DNA of 64,000 bases from Rhodobacteraceae bacterium UBA6197 (GCA_002422085.1 DISZ01000001.1:222595-286594), one strand, 5' to 3'; shown: positions 9,316 through 21,082, counted from the first letter of the stretch. Translations and numbers: made by a program. The notes: generated by a model from the sequence alone, not told the origin.

Positions 9316-10035
9316 ATGGCCGACGATCTGACCGACATTTTTGCCAACCGGCCAGCGACGGCCAACCGCCCGCTTCTGGGCCTGACCGTTCTGGTGGTTG
9401 AAGACAGTCGTTTCGCGTCCGAGGCGATGCGGCTCTTGTGCCTGCGTTCGGGCGCGCGGATCCGCCGCGCCGATTGCCTGCGCTCGGCGCATCGGCATTT
9501 GCAGACCTACCGCCCTGGCGTGGTCATCATCGACATGGGCCTGCCCGATGGATCGGGTGCCGATCTGGTGGCCGAGGTTCGGGCCATGACACCGCCGAGT
9601 CCGGTGATCATCGGCACCTCCGGCGATCCGGATGGCGAGCCGCTGGCGATGGCGGCGGGGGCCGATGCTTTTCTTGGCAAGCCTTTGGAAAGCCTGTCGG
9701 TCTTCCAACAGGCGATCTTGTCGGCGCTGCCGCTGGCGGGGCGTCCGCCGGGGCTTCATCTGGTGCCTGACGAACAGATCACGCCGGACCCGCTGGCGCT
9801 GCGCGATGATCTGAGCCATATCGCCGCGGTGCTGGCGGATGCGCCAAACCTGGCCGCGCTCGACTATATCGCGCAGTTCCTGTCGGGCATTGCGCGCAGC
9901 GCCCATGACCTGCCGCTGGAAGATGCCGCCGCGGCGCTGGCACGCGCCCGTCGAGTTGGTCCGGGGGCAGCCCCCGATCTGCGGCGCCTTTCGGGGCTGG
10001 TGCAGTCGCGCCTTGCCTCGGGGGCAAGCTTCTAG
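9316..10035 (+). CDS. Response regulator with C-terminal helical domain
   Basis: This 239-aa protein starts with a CheY-like receiver domain (about 22-140): acidic pocket Glu29-Asp30, phosphoacceptor Asp73 in VVIIDMGLPDG, the conserved Thr in IIGTSG, and the Lys in FLGKPLES. There is no DNA-binding or GGDEF output. The remaining 100 residues are predicted helical (DDLSHIAAVLADAP...LEDAAAALARAR) and may be a phosphotransfer-like or protein-interaction module. No sensor kinase is adjacent. A purine-rich CAGGAGAG lies before the start. It is convergent with a GNAT gene. Confidence 0.88.
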   Translation: MADDLTDIFANRPATANRPLLGLTVLVVEDSRFASEAMRLLCLRSGARIRRADCLRSAHRHLQTYRPGVVIIDMGLPDGSGADLVAEVRAMTPPSPVIIGTSGDPDGEPLAMAAGADAFLGKPLESLSVFQQAILSALPLAGRPPGLHLVPDEQITPDPLALRDDLSHIAAVLADAPNLAALDYIAQFLSGIARSAHDLPLEDAAAALARARRVGPGAAPDLRRLSGLVQSRLASGASF

Positions 10036-10047
10036 CCCGCCGGACGT

Positions 10048-10767
10048 CTAACCTTTGCCCAGAATCGGGTCCGAATTGACCCGCAACAACAAGGTCAGAT
10101 CGGTCAGATGCTCGAACTGCCTGCCTTCCTTGTCGAAATTCGAGGGCGCGAGCCACGCCTCATAGGCGGCCTTCAACGCCGGCCACTCGTCATCGGTCGC
10201 GGCAAACCAGGCGGTATCGCGGTTGCGCCCCTTGATCACGGCGGCCTGACGAAACACGCCCTCATAGCTTAGCCCCAGCCGCTGCGCCGCCCGGCGCGAG
10301 TTCAGGTTCAGCGAATCGCACTTCCATTCAAACCGACGGTAGCCCACGCCGAAGGCCCAAGTGATCATCAGCACCATCGCCTCGGTCGCGGCTCGGGTGC
10401 GCTGCAATTGCGGCGCAAAATTGATATGCCCCAACTCGATCGTGCCCATCTCGGGGGTGATCCGCAGGTAGGACATCACCCCGCCCACCTGCCCGGTTTC
10501 AAGGTCCCGCACCGCGTAGAAATAGGGATCCCGGGTCACCGCCACATCGCTCAACCAGCGGACAAACTCCGCCTCGGTGGCAAACGGCCCGTAGGGCAGG
10601 TAGTCCCAGACCCCCGGATCCTCCGCAAAGGCACGAAAAAGCGCCTCGCCATGGCGCTCGGGGTCCAACCGCTCAAGCTGCGCGAAACGGCCGGTCATCA
10701 CCCTTTTGTCGGGCACCGGAGGCGGCACGAAATCGGGAACCGCAAAACCCAGCCGTCGTTCAGTCAT
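10048..10767 (-). CDS. GNAT family N-acetyltransferase
   Basis: This 239-aa protein belongs to the RimJ/RimL-like GNAT acetyltransferases. Features are the N-terminal substrate strand region (FAQLERLDPERHG), the central strand GTIELGHINFAPQLQRTRAATEA forming the acetyl-CoA site, and NLNSRRAAQRLGLSYEGVFRQ near the C terminus. The start has AGGAGA seven bases upstream. The longer open frame runs back through the promoter region and is not coding. Two copies of a 19-bp direct repeat lie just upstream. The acceptor substrate is not predictable. Confidence 0.9.
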   Translation of the reverse strand: MTERRLGFAVPDFVPPPVPDKRVMTGRFAQLERLDPERHGEALFRAFAEDPGVWDYLPYGPFATEAEFVRWLSDVAVTRDPYFYAVRDLETGQVGGVMSYLRITPEMGTIELGHINFAPQLQRTRAATEAMVLMITWAFGVGYRRFEWKCDSLNLNSRRAAQRLGLSYEGVFRQAAVIKGRNRDTAWFAATDDEWPALKAAYEAWLAPSNFDKEGRQFEHLTDLTLLLRVNSDPILGKG

Positions 10768-10781
10768 GGCGTTCTCCTTGT

Positions 10782-10823
10782 TGCGCCAAGCATATACGCC
10801 TTGGTGCGCCAAGCATATACGCC
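10782..10823. repeat. 19-bp direct repeat upstream of the GNAT gene
   Basis: TGCGCCAAGCATATACGCC occurs exactly twice, at 10782-10800 and 10805-10823, separated by 4 bp (period 23 bp). It sits 15-56 bp upstream of the acetyltransferase start. Read on the gene's strand it carries GCGTATATGC, the most AT-rich part of the interval. It may be a duplicated operator or promoter. Confidence 0.7.
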
Positions 10824-10926
10824 GGGACGCGGCGCAGCAAATGCCTGAAATGTGCACCAAACCTTCCGCAATCCCGCCGCATTTGGCCACGAAATTGGGC
10901 GCACTGCCACCACTTGGGGGATCACG

Positions 10927-11061
10927 ATGAAACGCCGCCTCATCGACATCATCGAAAACGAGCGCCTGACCCGCGCCACACATTGGACCGTGTTCGGCCT
11001 CGGCGCGCTGTCGCTGAGCTTTTCGGTGGCGGCAACGGCCGTGCGCGTGCTGACCTCTTAG
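10927..11061 (+). CDS. Small single-pass membrane protein, 44 aa
   Basis: This short frame encodes a basic/acidic N-terminal segment (MKRRLIDIIENERLTRAT) followed by one hydrophobic helix (about residues 20-40) and ends in VRVLTS. GGGGGAT sits six bases before the ATG. Its last four bases overlap the stop of the convergent DUF1501 gene. I do not recognise a family. The positive-inside start and clean helix suggest a real inner-membrane small protein, but the evidence is thin. Confidence 0.5.
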   Translation: MKRRLIDIIENERLTRATHWTVFGLGALSLSFSVAATAVRVLTS

Positions 11062-12236
11062 GCCAGAAAACCGGGGTTCGATCCCAGATCCAGCCCCGGA
11101 AAGATGCTGCGCTCGATCAGCCCGGCCTCAATCCCGAACATCCCCCGCATCGCCCAACCCGCCACCGCCCGCACATCCTGCGTCGGCATCAGGTCGCGTC
11201 CGGCATAAAGATCGGCCTCGCCCAGGCCCGGCCAGCGCCCGTAAACCCGGCCACCGCGCAACGCGCCCCCCGCCATCAGCATCGCGCCTCCGGTTCCGTG
11301 ATCGGTCCCGCGCGAGCCGTTTTCCCGCGCGGTCCGGCCAAATTCGGTCATCGCCAGCACCAGCGTCTGGCCCCATGTCGCGCCAAGCCCGGCCCTGAGC
11401 GTCGTCACCACCTCGCTCAGCCGTGTCAGCGGGCCGCGAATGGCGCTGGCCTGACCGCGGTGCGTGTCCCAGCCGGTCAGCGAAAACGCCGCGATCCGGG
11501 TTTCCTCGTTCAGCCGCTCGGCGGTGAATTTCGCCAGCGCCTCGCTCGCCCCTGCAGCTCCCTTTCCGGCCAGCATCGGGCCGGCGCCGCGCGCGGTAAT
11601 CTCCATCGCCTCGGCGGCCGCTTCGCGAAACAGCGCGTCATCGTGGTAAATATGGCCCAAAAGCCCGCGCGCCTGCGCGCTGAGCGTCAGCCATGCCTCG
11701 GGGGCCCAGGACATCGCCGGCGCCGCCCCGGCCAGAACATGCAGCTCTTCCGCGCCCACCGAATAGGCGGTTTCGGCCCGCGCGCCGGGCATCACCTGCA
11801 ACAACCGGTTCAGCCAGCCATCGCGGACCATCGCCACCGGCACATCCATCCCGGTGCCCGCCTCAAGCATGTCCTGACCGTCAAAGTGGCTGCGCTTGTC
11901 GCGGTAAGGCGTTGAAACCGCATTGAAAAACCCAAGCTCTCCGGCGACCCACAGCGGCATCAAACCGGCCAGCGCCGGGTGTGCCGCATAAAACCCGTCC
12001 AGATCTGCCGCGCCGCCCTCTGGCCCCAGCGACAGCGTCTGGCGCAGGCCCCGCAGGCCCGCGTCACCGTAGGGCTGGACCACATCCAGCCCGTCCATCG
12101 CGCCGCGCAGGATGATCACCACCAGTCGTTTATCGCCCGGCGCCGAGGCCAGCGTCACCGTTGACATCAACGGATGCGCCGCCGCCGAACAGCCCAGCAC
12201 CGCCGATCCTTGCAGAAATAACCGCCGATTCAGCAT
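11058..12236 (-). CDS. DUF1501 domain-containing exported protein
   Basis: This 392-aa protein belongs to the DUF1501 family, related in fold to alkaline phosphatase/sulfatase enzymes. The N terminus has a Tat-like signal (NRRLFLQGSAVLGCSAAA). Family signatures are VVIILRGAMDGLDVVQPYGD, SHFDGQDMLEAG, TGWDTHRGQ and TEFGRTARENGSRGTDHGTGGA broken over adjacent positions. It follows the DUF1800 gene by 7 bp. These two families are usually paired and thought to act together at the cell envelope, but no reaction has been firmly assigned. The start is the ATG at the signal peptide; the open frame extends upstream into DUF1800. Confidence 0.92.
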   Translation of the reverse strand: MLNRRLFLQGSAVLGCSAAAHPLMSTVTLASAPGDKRLVVIILRGAMDGLDVVQPYGDAGLRGLRQTLSLGPEGGAADLDGFYAAHPALAGLMPLWVAGELGFFNAVSTPYRDKRSHFDGQDMLEAGTGMDVPVAMVRDGWLNRLLQVMPGARAETAYSVGAEELHVLAGAAPAMSWAPEAWLTLSAQARGLLGHIYHDDALFREAAAEAMEITARGAGPMLAGKGAAGASEALAKFTAERLNEETRIAAFSLTGWDTHRGQASAIRGPLTRLSEVVTTLRAGLGATWGQTLVLAMTEFGRTARENGSRGTDHGTGGAMLMAGGALRGGRVYGRWPGLGEADLYAGRDLMPTQDVRAVAGWAMRGMFGIEAGLIERSIFPGLDLGSNPGFLA

Positions 12237-12243
12237 CTTGCCC

Positions 12244-13614
12244 TCACCGTCTGTTGAACTCGGGCGAGGCCAGCACCAGCCCGACCCCCTCGGCCCGGCT
12301 TTCGGCGCGCGGCACCGCAAAGCGCAACGCGTCGCTGGCGGCCTCGGCCAGGGCCGTGTCAATAAACCCGCGCGGGTCGGGCAGCGGCCCTACCAGCTTG
12401 GCCGGGGCGGTCATCGCCCACTCGATCCGCGCCGCCAAAAGCTGCGGCACGATCCAGTCCTCGGCCGCCTCGGGCCAGCCATCCGGCCCCCCCGGCGCGT
12501 TCCAGCGCTGCCCCATCAGCCGCAACGGGCCATACAGATAGCGCCGCAGATCGCGCGGACCCAGCGCCATCACGTCATCCCCGGAAAGCCCCAGCGCCCG
12601 CAAGGATGTCACAATGAATTCAAACGGTTGACGTACCTTTGCCGCCGGATCCATCGCCGCCGCCGGATGCGTGGCCAGCACCTCATAGACCGCCATCAGA
12701 TCGGTATCGGCGGCCTCATAGGCCGTGGCCAGTGCCGCCACCAGCGCCGGATCGGGCCGGTCAGCGACGAAATGCACCGCCAGCTTGCGCGCCAGATGCT
12801 GCGCCGTATCGGGGTGGCGGGCCAGCGCCACAAGTGCCGCCTCGACATCCGCCAGCTTTGCCGGATCGCCGCCGAAGGTCTTGCCCAGCACGGTTTCCGC
12901 GCCCGGCTCGGCATAGTCGGGCAGGAACTGAAAGCCGCCGAATTCGGAATGCGTCATGCCGGTGAACAGCTCGGCCAGCTCGCGCACATCGTGCTGGCCG
13001 TAGCTGCCGCCGACCCCCAGCGTGTGCAGCTCGATCACCTCTCGCGCGAGGTTTTCGTTTAGCCCCAGCCCGCGATCCGGCCGCTTGCGGGCGCGCACCG
13101 ACCCCGGCCCGATCGACACCGACTGGTCCAGATACACCACCATCGCCGGATGCGTCACCGCCGCCGTCAGCATGTCGGCAAAGCGTCCGGTCAGATGCGG
13201 GCGCACCGCCTCTTCGCCATGCGCGATCATCAGCCCCTGTTGCCGCTGACGCCGCGCGCGCACCGTGAAATGGTCGCGCCAGAACTGGTAGAGCCGTTCG
13301 CGCAGGCCGGTTTCATCGGCGACCGCGCGCGCCACCTGCGCCTGAAGCCCGGCGATGATCGCCGTGTTGATCGTCCGTTTCAGCGCCAAAAGCGCCTCGG
13401 CGGCGCCCGGCTCATTGGCGCGCTCGGCCCGTTTCAGCGGCGCGAAACTGGCCAGCATCCGCGCCCCCTCGCCCGGCGTGATCACCGGATAGCGCGCCGC
13501 CAGCGCGTCGGGTTCGCGCAAACCCGCCAACAGCGCGGCCGGGTCCTGCGCGCCGCGCGACAGCGGCGACAACCCGTATCCGAACCGCATCGCAGCGATG
13601 GTGGAAAACTGCAT
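12244..13614 (-). CDS. DUF1800 domain-containing protein
   Basis: This 456-aa protein is DUF1800, the usual partner of DUF1501. Typical segments are the N-terminal RFGYGLSP, the central LYQFWRDHFTVRAR, GLNENLAREVIELHTLGVGG and ELAELFTGMTH, and the late LARKLAVHFVADRPD. It has no clear signal peptide, unlike many relatives; export with its Tat-signalled partner would explain that, but this is inference. It is the first gene of a two-gene unit with DUF1501, 7 bp apart. Confidence 0.93.
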   Translation of the reverse strand: MQFSTIAAMRFGYGLSPLSRGAQDPAALLAGLREPDALAARYPVITPGEGARMLASFAPLKRAERANEPGAAEALLALKRTINTAIIAGLQAQVARAVADETGLRERLYQFWRDHFTVRARRQRQQGLMIAHGEEAVRPHLTGRFADMLTAAVTHPAMVVYLDQSVSIGPGSVRARKRPDRGLGLNENLAREVIELHTLGVGGSYGQHDVRELAELFTGMTHSEFGGFQFLPDYAEPGAETVLGKTFGGDPAKLADVEAALVALARHPDTAQHLARKLAVHFVADRPDPALVAALATAYEAADTDLMAVYEVLATHPAAAMDPAAKVRQPFEFIVTSLRALGLSGDDVMALGPRDLRRYLYGPLRLMGQRWNAPGGPDGWPEAAEDWIVPQLLAARIEWAMTAPAKLVGPLPDPRGFIDTALAEAASDALRFAVPRAESRAEGVGLVLASPEFNRR

Positions 13615-13661
13615 GACCGCCTCCTTCCCGCCATTCGGCCCGAGCGCCGCTGAAAAGAAAA

Positions 13662-13730
13662 GGCCGCGCAGGTTGCCCCGCGCCGCCTTCGGCTACACAT
13701 TGCCGTCATCCCTGCCTGCGCCGCGCGGCC
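13662..13730 (-). terminator. Probable terminator of aspS
   Basis: Read on the minus strand after the aspS stop, GGCCGCGCGGCGCAGG (13715-13730) can pair, with a small bulge, with CCTGCGCGGCC (13662-13672). The run TTTTCTTTT follows directly. The loop contains a second small hairpin, GCCG-AAGG-CGGC. This fits a Rho-independent terminator, though the stem is long-looped. Confidence 0.5.
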
Positions 13731-13731
13731 G

Positions 13732-15507
13732 CTAGTCCTTCGGCACCACCCGCAGCCGCAATTCGCGCAGCTGTTCGTTCAGCGGCTCTGACGGCGCGCC
13801 CATCATCAGGTCTTCGGCGCGCTGGTTCATCGGGAACATGATCACCTCGCGGATGTTTTGCTCATCGGCCAGCAGCATCACGATCCGGTCGATCCCGGCG
13901 GCGCAGCCCCCGTGCGGCGGGGCGCCATATTTGAACGCCTTGACCATGCCGCCAAAGCGTTTTTCCACCTCCGAGGCCGGATAACCCGCCAGCTCGAAGG
14001 CCTTGAACATGATCTCGGGCTTGTGGTTGCGGATCGCCCCCGAGATCAGCTCATAGCCGTTGCACGTAAGGTCATATTGGTATCCCAGCACTTTCAGCGG
14101 GTCGCCTTGCAGCGCCTCAAGCCCGCCCTGCGGCATCGAGAACGGGTTGTGGCTGAAGTCGATCTTGCCCTCGTCGTCCTTTTCATAGAGCGGAAAATCG
14201 ACGATCCAAGCGAATTTGAAGCAGTTTTCCTCGGTCAGCCCCAGCTCGCGGCCGATCTCGTTGCGCGCCCGCCCGGCGACCGCCTCGAACTGCTCGGGCT
14301 TGCCGCCCAGGAAAAACGCCGCATCGCCAACCCCAAGACCAAGCTGCACCCGAACAGCCTCGGTGCGCTCGGGGCCGATGTTCTTGGCCAGCGGGCCGGC
14401 GGCTTCCATCGTGCCATCCTCGGCCTTGCGCCACAGGATATAGCCCATCCCCGGCAGGCCCTGCGCCTGCGCAAAGGCGTTCATCCGGTCGCAGAACTTG
14501 CGGCTGCCACCTGTCGGCGCCGGAATCGCGCGCACCTCGGTGCCCTCGTTCTCCAGCAGCTTCGCAAAGATCGCAAAACCCGAATCGCGGAAATGCTCTG
14601 ACACCACCTGCATCTTGATCGGGTTGCGCAGGTCGGGCTTGTCAGAGCCATACCACAGCGCGGAATCGGCAAACGAGATCCGCTCCCAATCGGGGTAAAC
14701 CGTCTTGCCGCCGCCAAACTCCTCGAAGATCCCCTGAATGACCGGCTCGATCGCGCCAAACACGTCTTCTTGCGTGACAAAGCTCATCTCGAGGTCAAGC
14801 TGGTAGAAATCGGTCGGGCTGCGATCGGCGCGCGGGTCTTCGTCGCGAAAACACGGCGCGATCTGGAAATAGCGGTCAAACCCCGCCACCATGATCAGCT
14901 GCTTGAACTGCTGCGGCGCTTGCGGCAGGGCGTAGAACTTGCCCGGATGCAGCCGGCTCGGCACCAGAAAGTCGCGCGCCCCCTCGGGCGAGGACGCGGT
15001 GATGATCGGCGTCTGGAACTCGGTAAAACCCTGATCCCACATCCGGTTGCGCAAACTGCGCACGACGTTTGAACGCAGCATCATGTTGTTGTGCAGCCCC
15101 TCGCGGCGCAGGTCCAGAAAGCGGTAGGTCAGGCGCGTTTCCTCGGGGTAGTCCTGCTCGCCAAAGACCGGCAACGGCAATTCGTCCGAGGCCCCCAGCA
15201 CCTCGACCTCGCGCACATAGACCTCGATCTCGCCGGTCGGGATCTTCGGGTTTACCAACCCCTCGTCGCGCGGCTTGACCGCGCCATCGACCCGGATCAC
15301 CCATTCCGCCCGCACCGTTTCCAGCGCCTTGAACGCCGGGCTGTCGCCATCGCAAATCAACTGCGTCATGCCATAATGGTCGCGCAGATCGATGAACAAC
15401 ACCCCACCATGGTCGCGCACCCGATGCACCCAGCCCGACAGCCGCACATCGGCCCCCGCATCGGCTTTGTTCAGGTCCGCACAAGTGTGGCTGCGATAGG
15501 CGTGCAT
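13732..15507 (-). CDS. aspS: Aspartyl-tRNA synthetase
   Basis: This 591-aa class IIb synthetase charges tRNA-Asp. It has an N-terminal OB fold (about 1-105), motif 2 FRDEDPRADRSPTDFYQLD, the inserted bacterial GAD domain (about 300-410), and motif 3 GGCAAGIDRIVMLL near the C terminus. Length is normal. The start is the ATG of MHAYRSHTCADL, which has GGAAGGGG six bases upstream; an ATG two codons earlier lies inside that site. Bacterial enzymes of this type may also charge tRNA-Asn when no AsnRS is present, which cannot be judged here. Confidence 0.97.
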   Translation of the reverse strand: MHAYRSHTCADLNKADAGADVRLSGWVHRVRDHGGVLFIDLRDHYGMTQLICDGDSPAFKALETVRAEWVIRVDGAVKPRDEGLVNPKIPTGEIEVYVREVEVLGASDELPLPVFGEQDYPEETRLTYRFLDLRREGLHNNMMLRSNVVRSLRNRMWDQGFTEFQTPIITASSPEGARDFLVPSRLHPGKFYALPQAPQQFKQLIMVAGFDRYFQIAPCFRDEDPRADRSPTDFYQLDLEMSFVTQEDVFGAIEPVIQGIFEEFGGGKTVYPDWERISFADSALWYGSDKPDLRNPIKMQVVSEHFRDSGFAIFAKLLENEGTEVRAIPAPTGGSRKFCDRMNAFAQAQGLPGMGYILWRKAEDGTMEAAGPLAKNIGPERTEAVRVQLGLGVGDAAFFLGGKPEQFEAVAGRARNEIGRELGLTEENCFKFAWIVDFPLYEKDDEGKIDFSHNPFSMPQGGLEALQGDPLKVLGYQYDLTCNGYELISGAIRNHKPEIMFKAFELAGYPASEVEKRFGGMVKAFKYGAPPHGGCAAGIDRIVMLLADEQNIREVIMFPMNQRAEDLMMGAPSEPLNEQLRELRLRVVPKD

Positions 15508-15581
15508 CTTCATCCCCTTCCCGAGGCAAACAATCTTCGCGCCGATACACCGCGCCCGCGCGCCGAAGTCAAGCAGCCCCC

Positions 15582-15614
15582 CTTCATCTTCGCCCAAATA
15601 TCCCCGCCGGAGGC
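15582..15614 (+). repeat. Dispersed 33-bp gene-end repeat
   Basis: This copy begins CTTCATCTTCGCCC and ends CCCCGCCGGAGGC, the same subtype as the copy at 31936. Unusually it lies between two divergent genes rather than after a gene. Confidence 0.75.
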
Positions 15615-15710
15615 CCCCGGCCCGCCTCTTGCGGCCCGCTGCGGCACCGCGCGCGGCGATTCCCCACCCGCGGGCCGCATAGGCTTGCCTGCGCTGCAAG
15701 GGACGGCGCC

Positions 15711-15949
15711 ATGCCCGACCATGCCCCGTTGGCTTGGGGTGCGGGTCGGGCTGATGCCTGCCCGCCCTGCTGCGCTGGCGCCCGGCCACCGGGCTGCTTT
15801 TTCTGGCCGGACTGCCGTTGGTGGTGCCGGTCTTTGCCAGCTTCTCGCGTCTGCCATGGCCCACCGCCGGCTTCAACGGGACGGCGGGCGCGCGGGCCCT
15901 TGCCCTGCTGATTGCGCTCCCCCTCGCCCCGATCCGCGACCCGAACTGA
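15711..15949 (+). pseudogene. Possible frameshifted small membrane-protein gene
   Basis: From 15758 to the TGA at 15947 one frame reads like a short membrane protein (ATGLLFLAGLPLVVPVFASF, then ALALLIALPLAP), but it has no start codon and is closed upstream by a TGA at 15752. The ATG at 15711 is in another phase; a one-base shift near 15755 would join the two into about 80 residues. This may be a decayed gene, or simply chance. I do not recognise the product. Confidence 0.25.
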
Positions 15950-16064
15950 GCGGCCGGTCATTTGCGGGGTTGCGCGCCGGCCTTGCCCGGCTATAACCCC
16001 AGCAATTTGCCGCCGCCCCGCCACTGGGCCGCGCGCGCATGCCGTGATGTCAAGGGGACGCCAG

Positions 16065-19397
<3,333 letters not shown>

Positions 19398-19444
19398 ATC
19401 CGCCCAATCCGGCGCTGCGGCGGAAAACTGCCCACATGGCTAGG

Positions 19445-19474
19445 TTGACGGGTCCGGCCCGGCAACCCTAGGCT
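19445..19474 (+). promoter_or_regulatory. Possible promoter of the VPLPA-CTERM gene
   Basis: TTGACG (19445-19450) and TAGGCT (19469-19474) are separated by 18 nt and lie about 105 nt ahead of the start codon. The -35 is good and the -10 weak. Confidence 0.3.
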
Positions 19475-19578
19475 GATAGGGCAATCCATTCCTGGGATCC
19501 GCGTCTGGCGCGCGGCCGGGCGTTGCAATTGCGCCTCTGCCCGCCCGAGCGGCTACCCACAACGCAAGGGAGCCTGCC

Positions 19579-20379
19579 ATGAAGACGCGTCTCTCCGCCC
19601 TCGCTTTCACGCTTGCCACGCTGCTCGCCCCCGCCGCCAACGCGGCTTTGGTGACCATTGGCAAGGATCAAGGACCAATCATCGACGCCTGTTATCCCGG
19701 CGCGCCCGGCTGCAGCTTTGACAGTTGGGACATGATCCAGAACGGCTTTACCGCCCAGACCAGCACCGCCTATTTCGACAGCAACGCCTTTTTGTATCTG
19801 CACGATGACGGCGGCATCACTGAATCGGTCTTTGCCTCGGTCGATGGCTACCACTTCGATGCGGTCATGGCCAATGCGCGCGCCTATTCGAACGTCTACC
19901 AGACCGCCGCCGACCCGCGCCCGCCAGGCGGCTTTGGCGACCCCGATTTCGACATCTGGGCCACCGGGACGCAGCCGGCCTACGGCAATGTCGGCTGGTT
20001 CGGGTATCGCGACGGGGCCGAGGTGGCGCAGATGGTTTACCATCAGGACGGTGACTACTCCGATCTCGCCTTCGGCACCGATTTCACCGATCTTGACCGA
20101 CTGGTGCTGCGTTCGCTGATCCCGGCCGGGGCGCTTGACTATGTGTTGGGCGATGACACGCTGCTGGGCCAGCCCGGCACCTACTGGTGCGCCGAGTGGT
20201 GCGCCGGGGTCAAGCTTGCCACCCTCACCCTGAACGTCCGTGCGCCCGCGCCCTCGGCGGTGCCGCTGCCGGCCGGGTTTGGCCCCTTGGCGCTGGTGCT
20301 GATGCTTTTGGGTCTGTCGGCGGCGATCACGGGCCGCAAACGGCGCGCCCCCGCCGCCGCCCCGCGCCACGCCGCCTGA
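19579..20379 (+). CDS. VPLPA-CTERM sorting-domain secreted protein
   Basis: This 266-aa protein is exported: the signal peptide ends near residue 25 (PAANA). The mature part is rich in Asp, Tyr and Gly and has no known enzyme motif. The C terminus carries VPLPAG, a single hydrophobic helix and a basic tail GRKRR, which is the VPLPA-CTERM sorting signal processed by an exosortase-type system in Rhodobacterales. Four cysteines occur, two in CYPGAPGC and two in WCAEWC, likely disulfide bonded. No exosortase gene lies in the window. It is probably an envelope or extracellular matrix protein, by inference from the sorting signal. Confidence 0.85.
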   Translation: MKTRLSALAFTLATLLAPAANAALVTIGKDQGPIIDACYPGAPGCSFDSWDMIQNGFTAQTSTAYFDSNAFLYLHDDGGITESVFASVDGYHFDAVMANARAYSNVYQTAADPRPPGGFGDPDFDIWATGTQPAYGNVGWFGYRDGAEVAQMVYHQDGDYSDLAFGTDFTDLDRLVLRSLIPAGALDYVLGDDTLLGQPGTYWCAEWCAGVKLATLTLNVRAPAPSAVPLPAGFGPLALVLMLLGLSAAITGRKRRAPAAAPRHAA

Positions 20380-20469
20380 CGCCGCGCGCGGGGGCCACCC
20401 CCCGCCGCCTGCCGCACATGGCGCGCCCAAGACGTCGCCCGCCGCGCGCGTGCCCCACGTCGCGCCCCC

Positions 20470-20940
20470 TCACCGCGCTTCCGCCTCGTGCCGAAGCCGC
20501 TCCAGCCGCTCGGCGACCGACTCGCGCGCGTCGCCCAGCGGCACCCCCGGCTCGTCGCTCATTGCCGGGCCCGCGCCGGGCACCAGCGCCTCCATCTCGG
20601 CCTGCACCGCGCCCCATCCGGGCCGCTCGCCCGGCGCGCGCAGATACTCCATCGTCTCGGCCCCCTTCACCACGCCCGCCAACCGCGCATGCATGAAGGC
20701 GCGCAGGACCGTATTCATCCGCGGTCCATACCCCAGCCCCATCGAGCGGAAAAACCGCAGCACATCCTCTTCGACCTGAATCGAGACCGTGACCTTCTTG
20801 CGCCGGCCGCGTTCGGCGGCGATCTCGTGCCATTCCGGCGGCACCCGGCGCGCGCTCAGGATCGTCTGGTGCAGGTCCCATTCCAGCCGCCGCATCGCGT
20901 CGGCCATATAGTGATAGTTCATCCGTTCGGTTTTGGTCAT
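20470..20940 (-). CDS. BrnA-like ribbon-helix-helix protein (antitoxin family)
   Basis: This 156-aa protein contains the BrnA-type segment KVTVSIQVEEDVLRFFRSMG followed by YGPRMNTVLRAFM, the ribbon-helix-helix DNA-binding end of BrnA antitoxins. Here it is flanked by 60 residues before and 60 after, longer than ordinary BrnA of 80-100 aa. No BrnT toxin lies on either side. The start MTKTERMNYHY has purine-rich sequence upstream; the open frame beyond it crosses palindromic intergenic DNA. It may act as an autonomous repressor rather than an antitoxin. Upstream palindromes are candidate operators. Confidence 0.75.
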   Translation of the reverse strand: MTKTERMNYHYMADAMRRLEWDLHQTILSARRVPPEWHEIAAERGRRKKVTVSIQVEEDVLRFFRSMGLGYGPRMNTVLRAFMHARLAGVVKGAETMEYLRAPGERPGWGAVQAEMEALVPGAGPAMSDEPGVPLGDARESVAERLERLRHEAEAR

Positions 20941-20989
20941 CGCCTTGCCCCTTTCACGATGCCAGCCTGCGCCAAACTGGTTAAAATCC

Positions 20990-21047
20990 GTCATATCGGG
21001 CGTATGGAGGCCGATATGACATCCGTATGAGGGGAATATTATTCCCC
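20990..21047. promoter_or_regulatory. Two palindromes between divergent genes
   Basis: GTCATATCGG (20990-20999) and CCGATATGAC (21011-21020) form an exact 10-bp inverted repeat with an 11-nt spacer. A second one, GGGGAAT-ATT-ATTCCCC, spans 21031-21047. They lie between the BrnA-like gene and the FAD oxidoreductase gene. The first is a plausible operator for a dimeric ribbon-helix-helix regulator; the second may be a hairpin or operator. Confidence 0.6.
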
Positions 21048-21082
21048 TTTTCAGTGGCTTGGCGTCGTGCCACTGTAGCGCC

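Larger units (their letters stand above)
15508..16064. other. Divergent interval between aspS and carB
   Basis: These 557 bp contain the promoters of both flanking genes, although I see no clear consensus. They also hold one dispersed repeat copy (15582-15614) and a possible frameshifted small membrane-protein frame (15711-15949). AAGGGGAC shortly before the carB ATG is its ribosome binding site. No other coding signal is convincing. Confidence 0.6.

Noticed and set aside
11072..11100. GGTTCGATCCC resembling a tRNA T-arm
   Set aside because: No acceptor, D-arm or anticodon stem surrounds it, and it lies in the coding end of DUF1501.
20470..20940. Considered as a complete BrnT/BrnA toxin-antitoxin pair
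   Set aside because: No BrnT-like frame lies on either side. Only the antitoxin-family protein is present.
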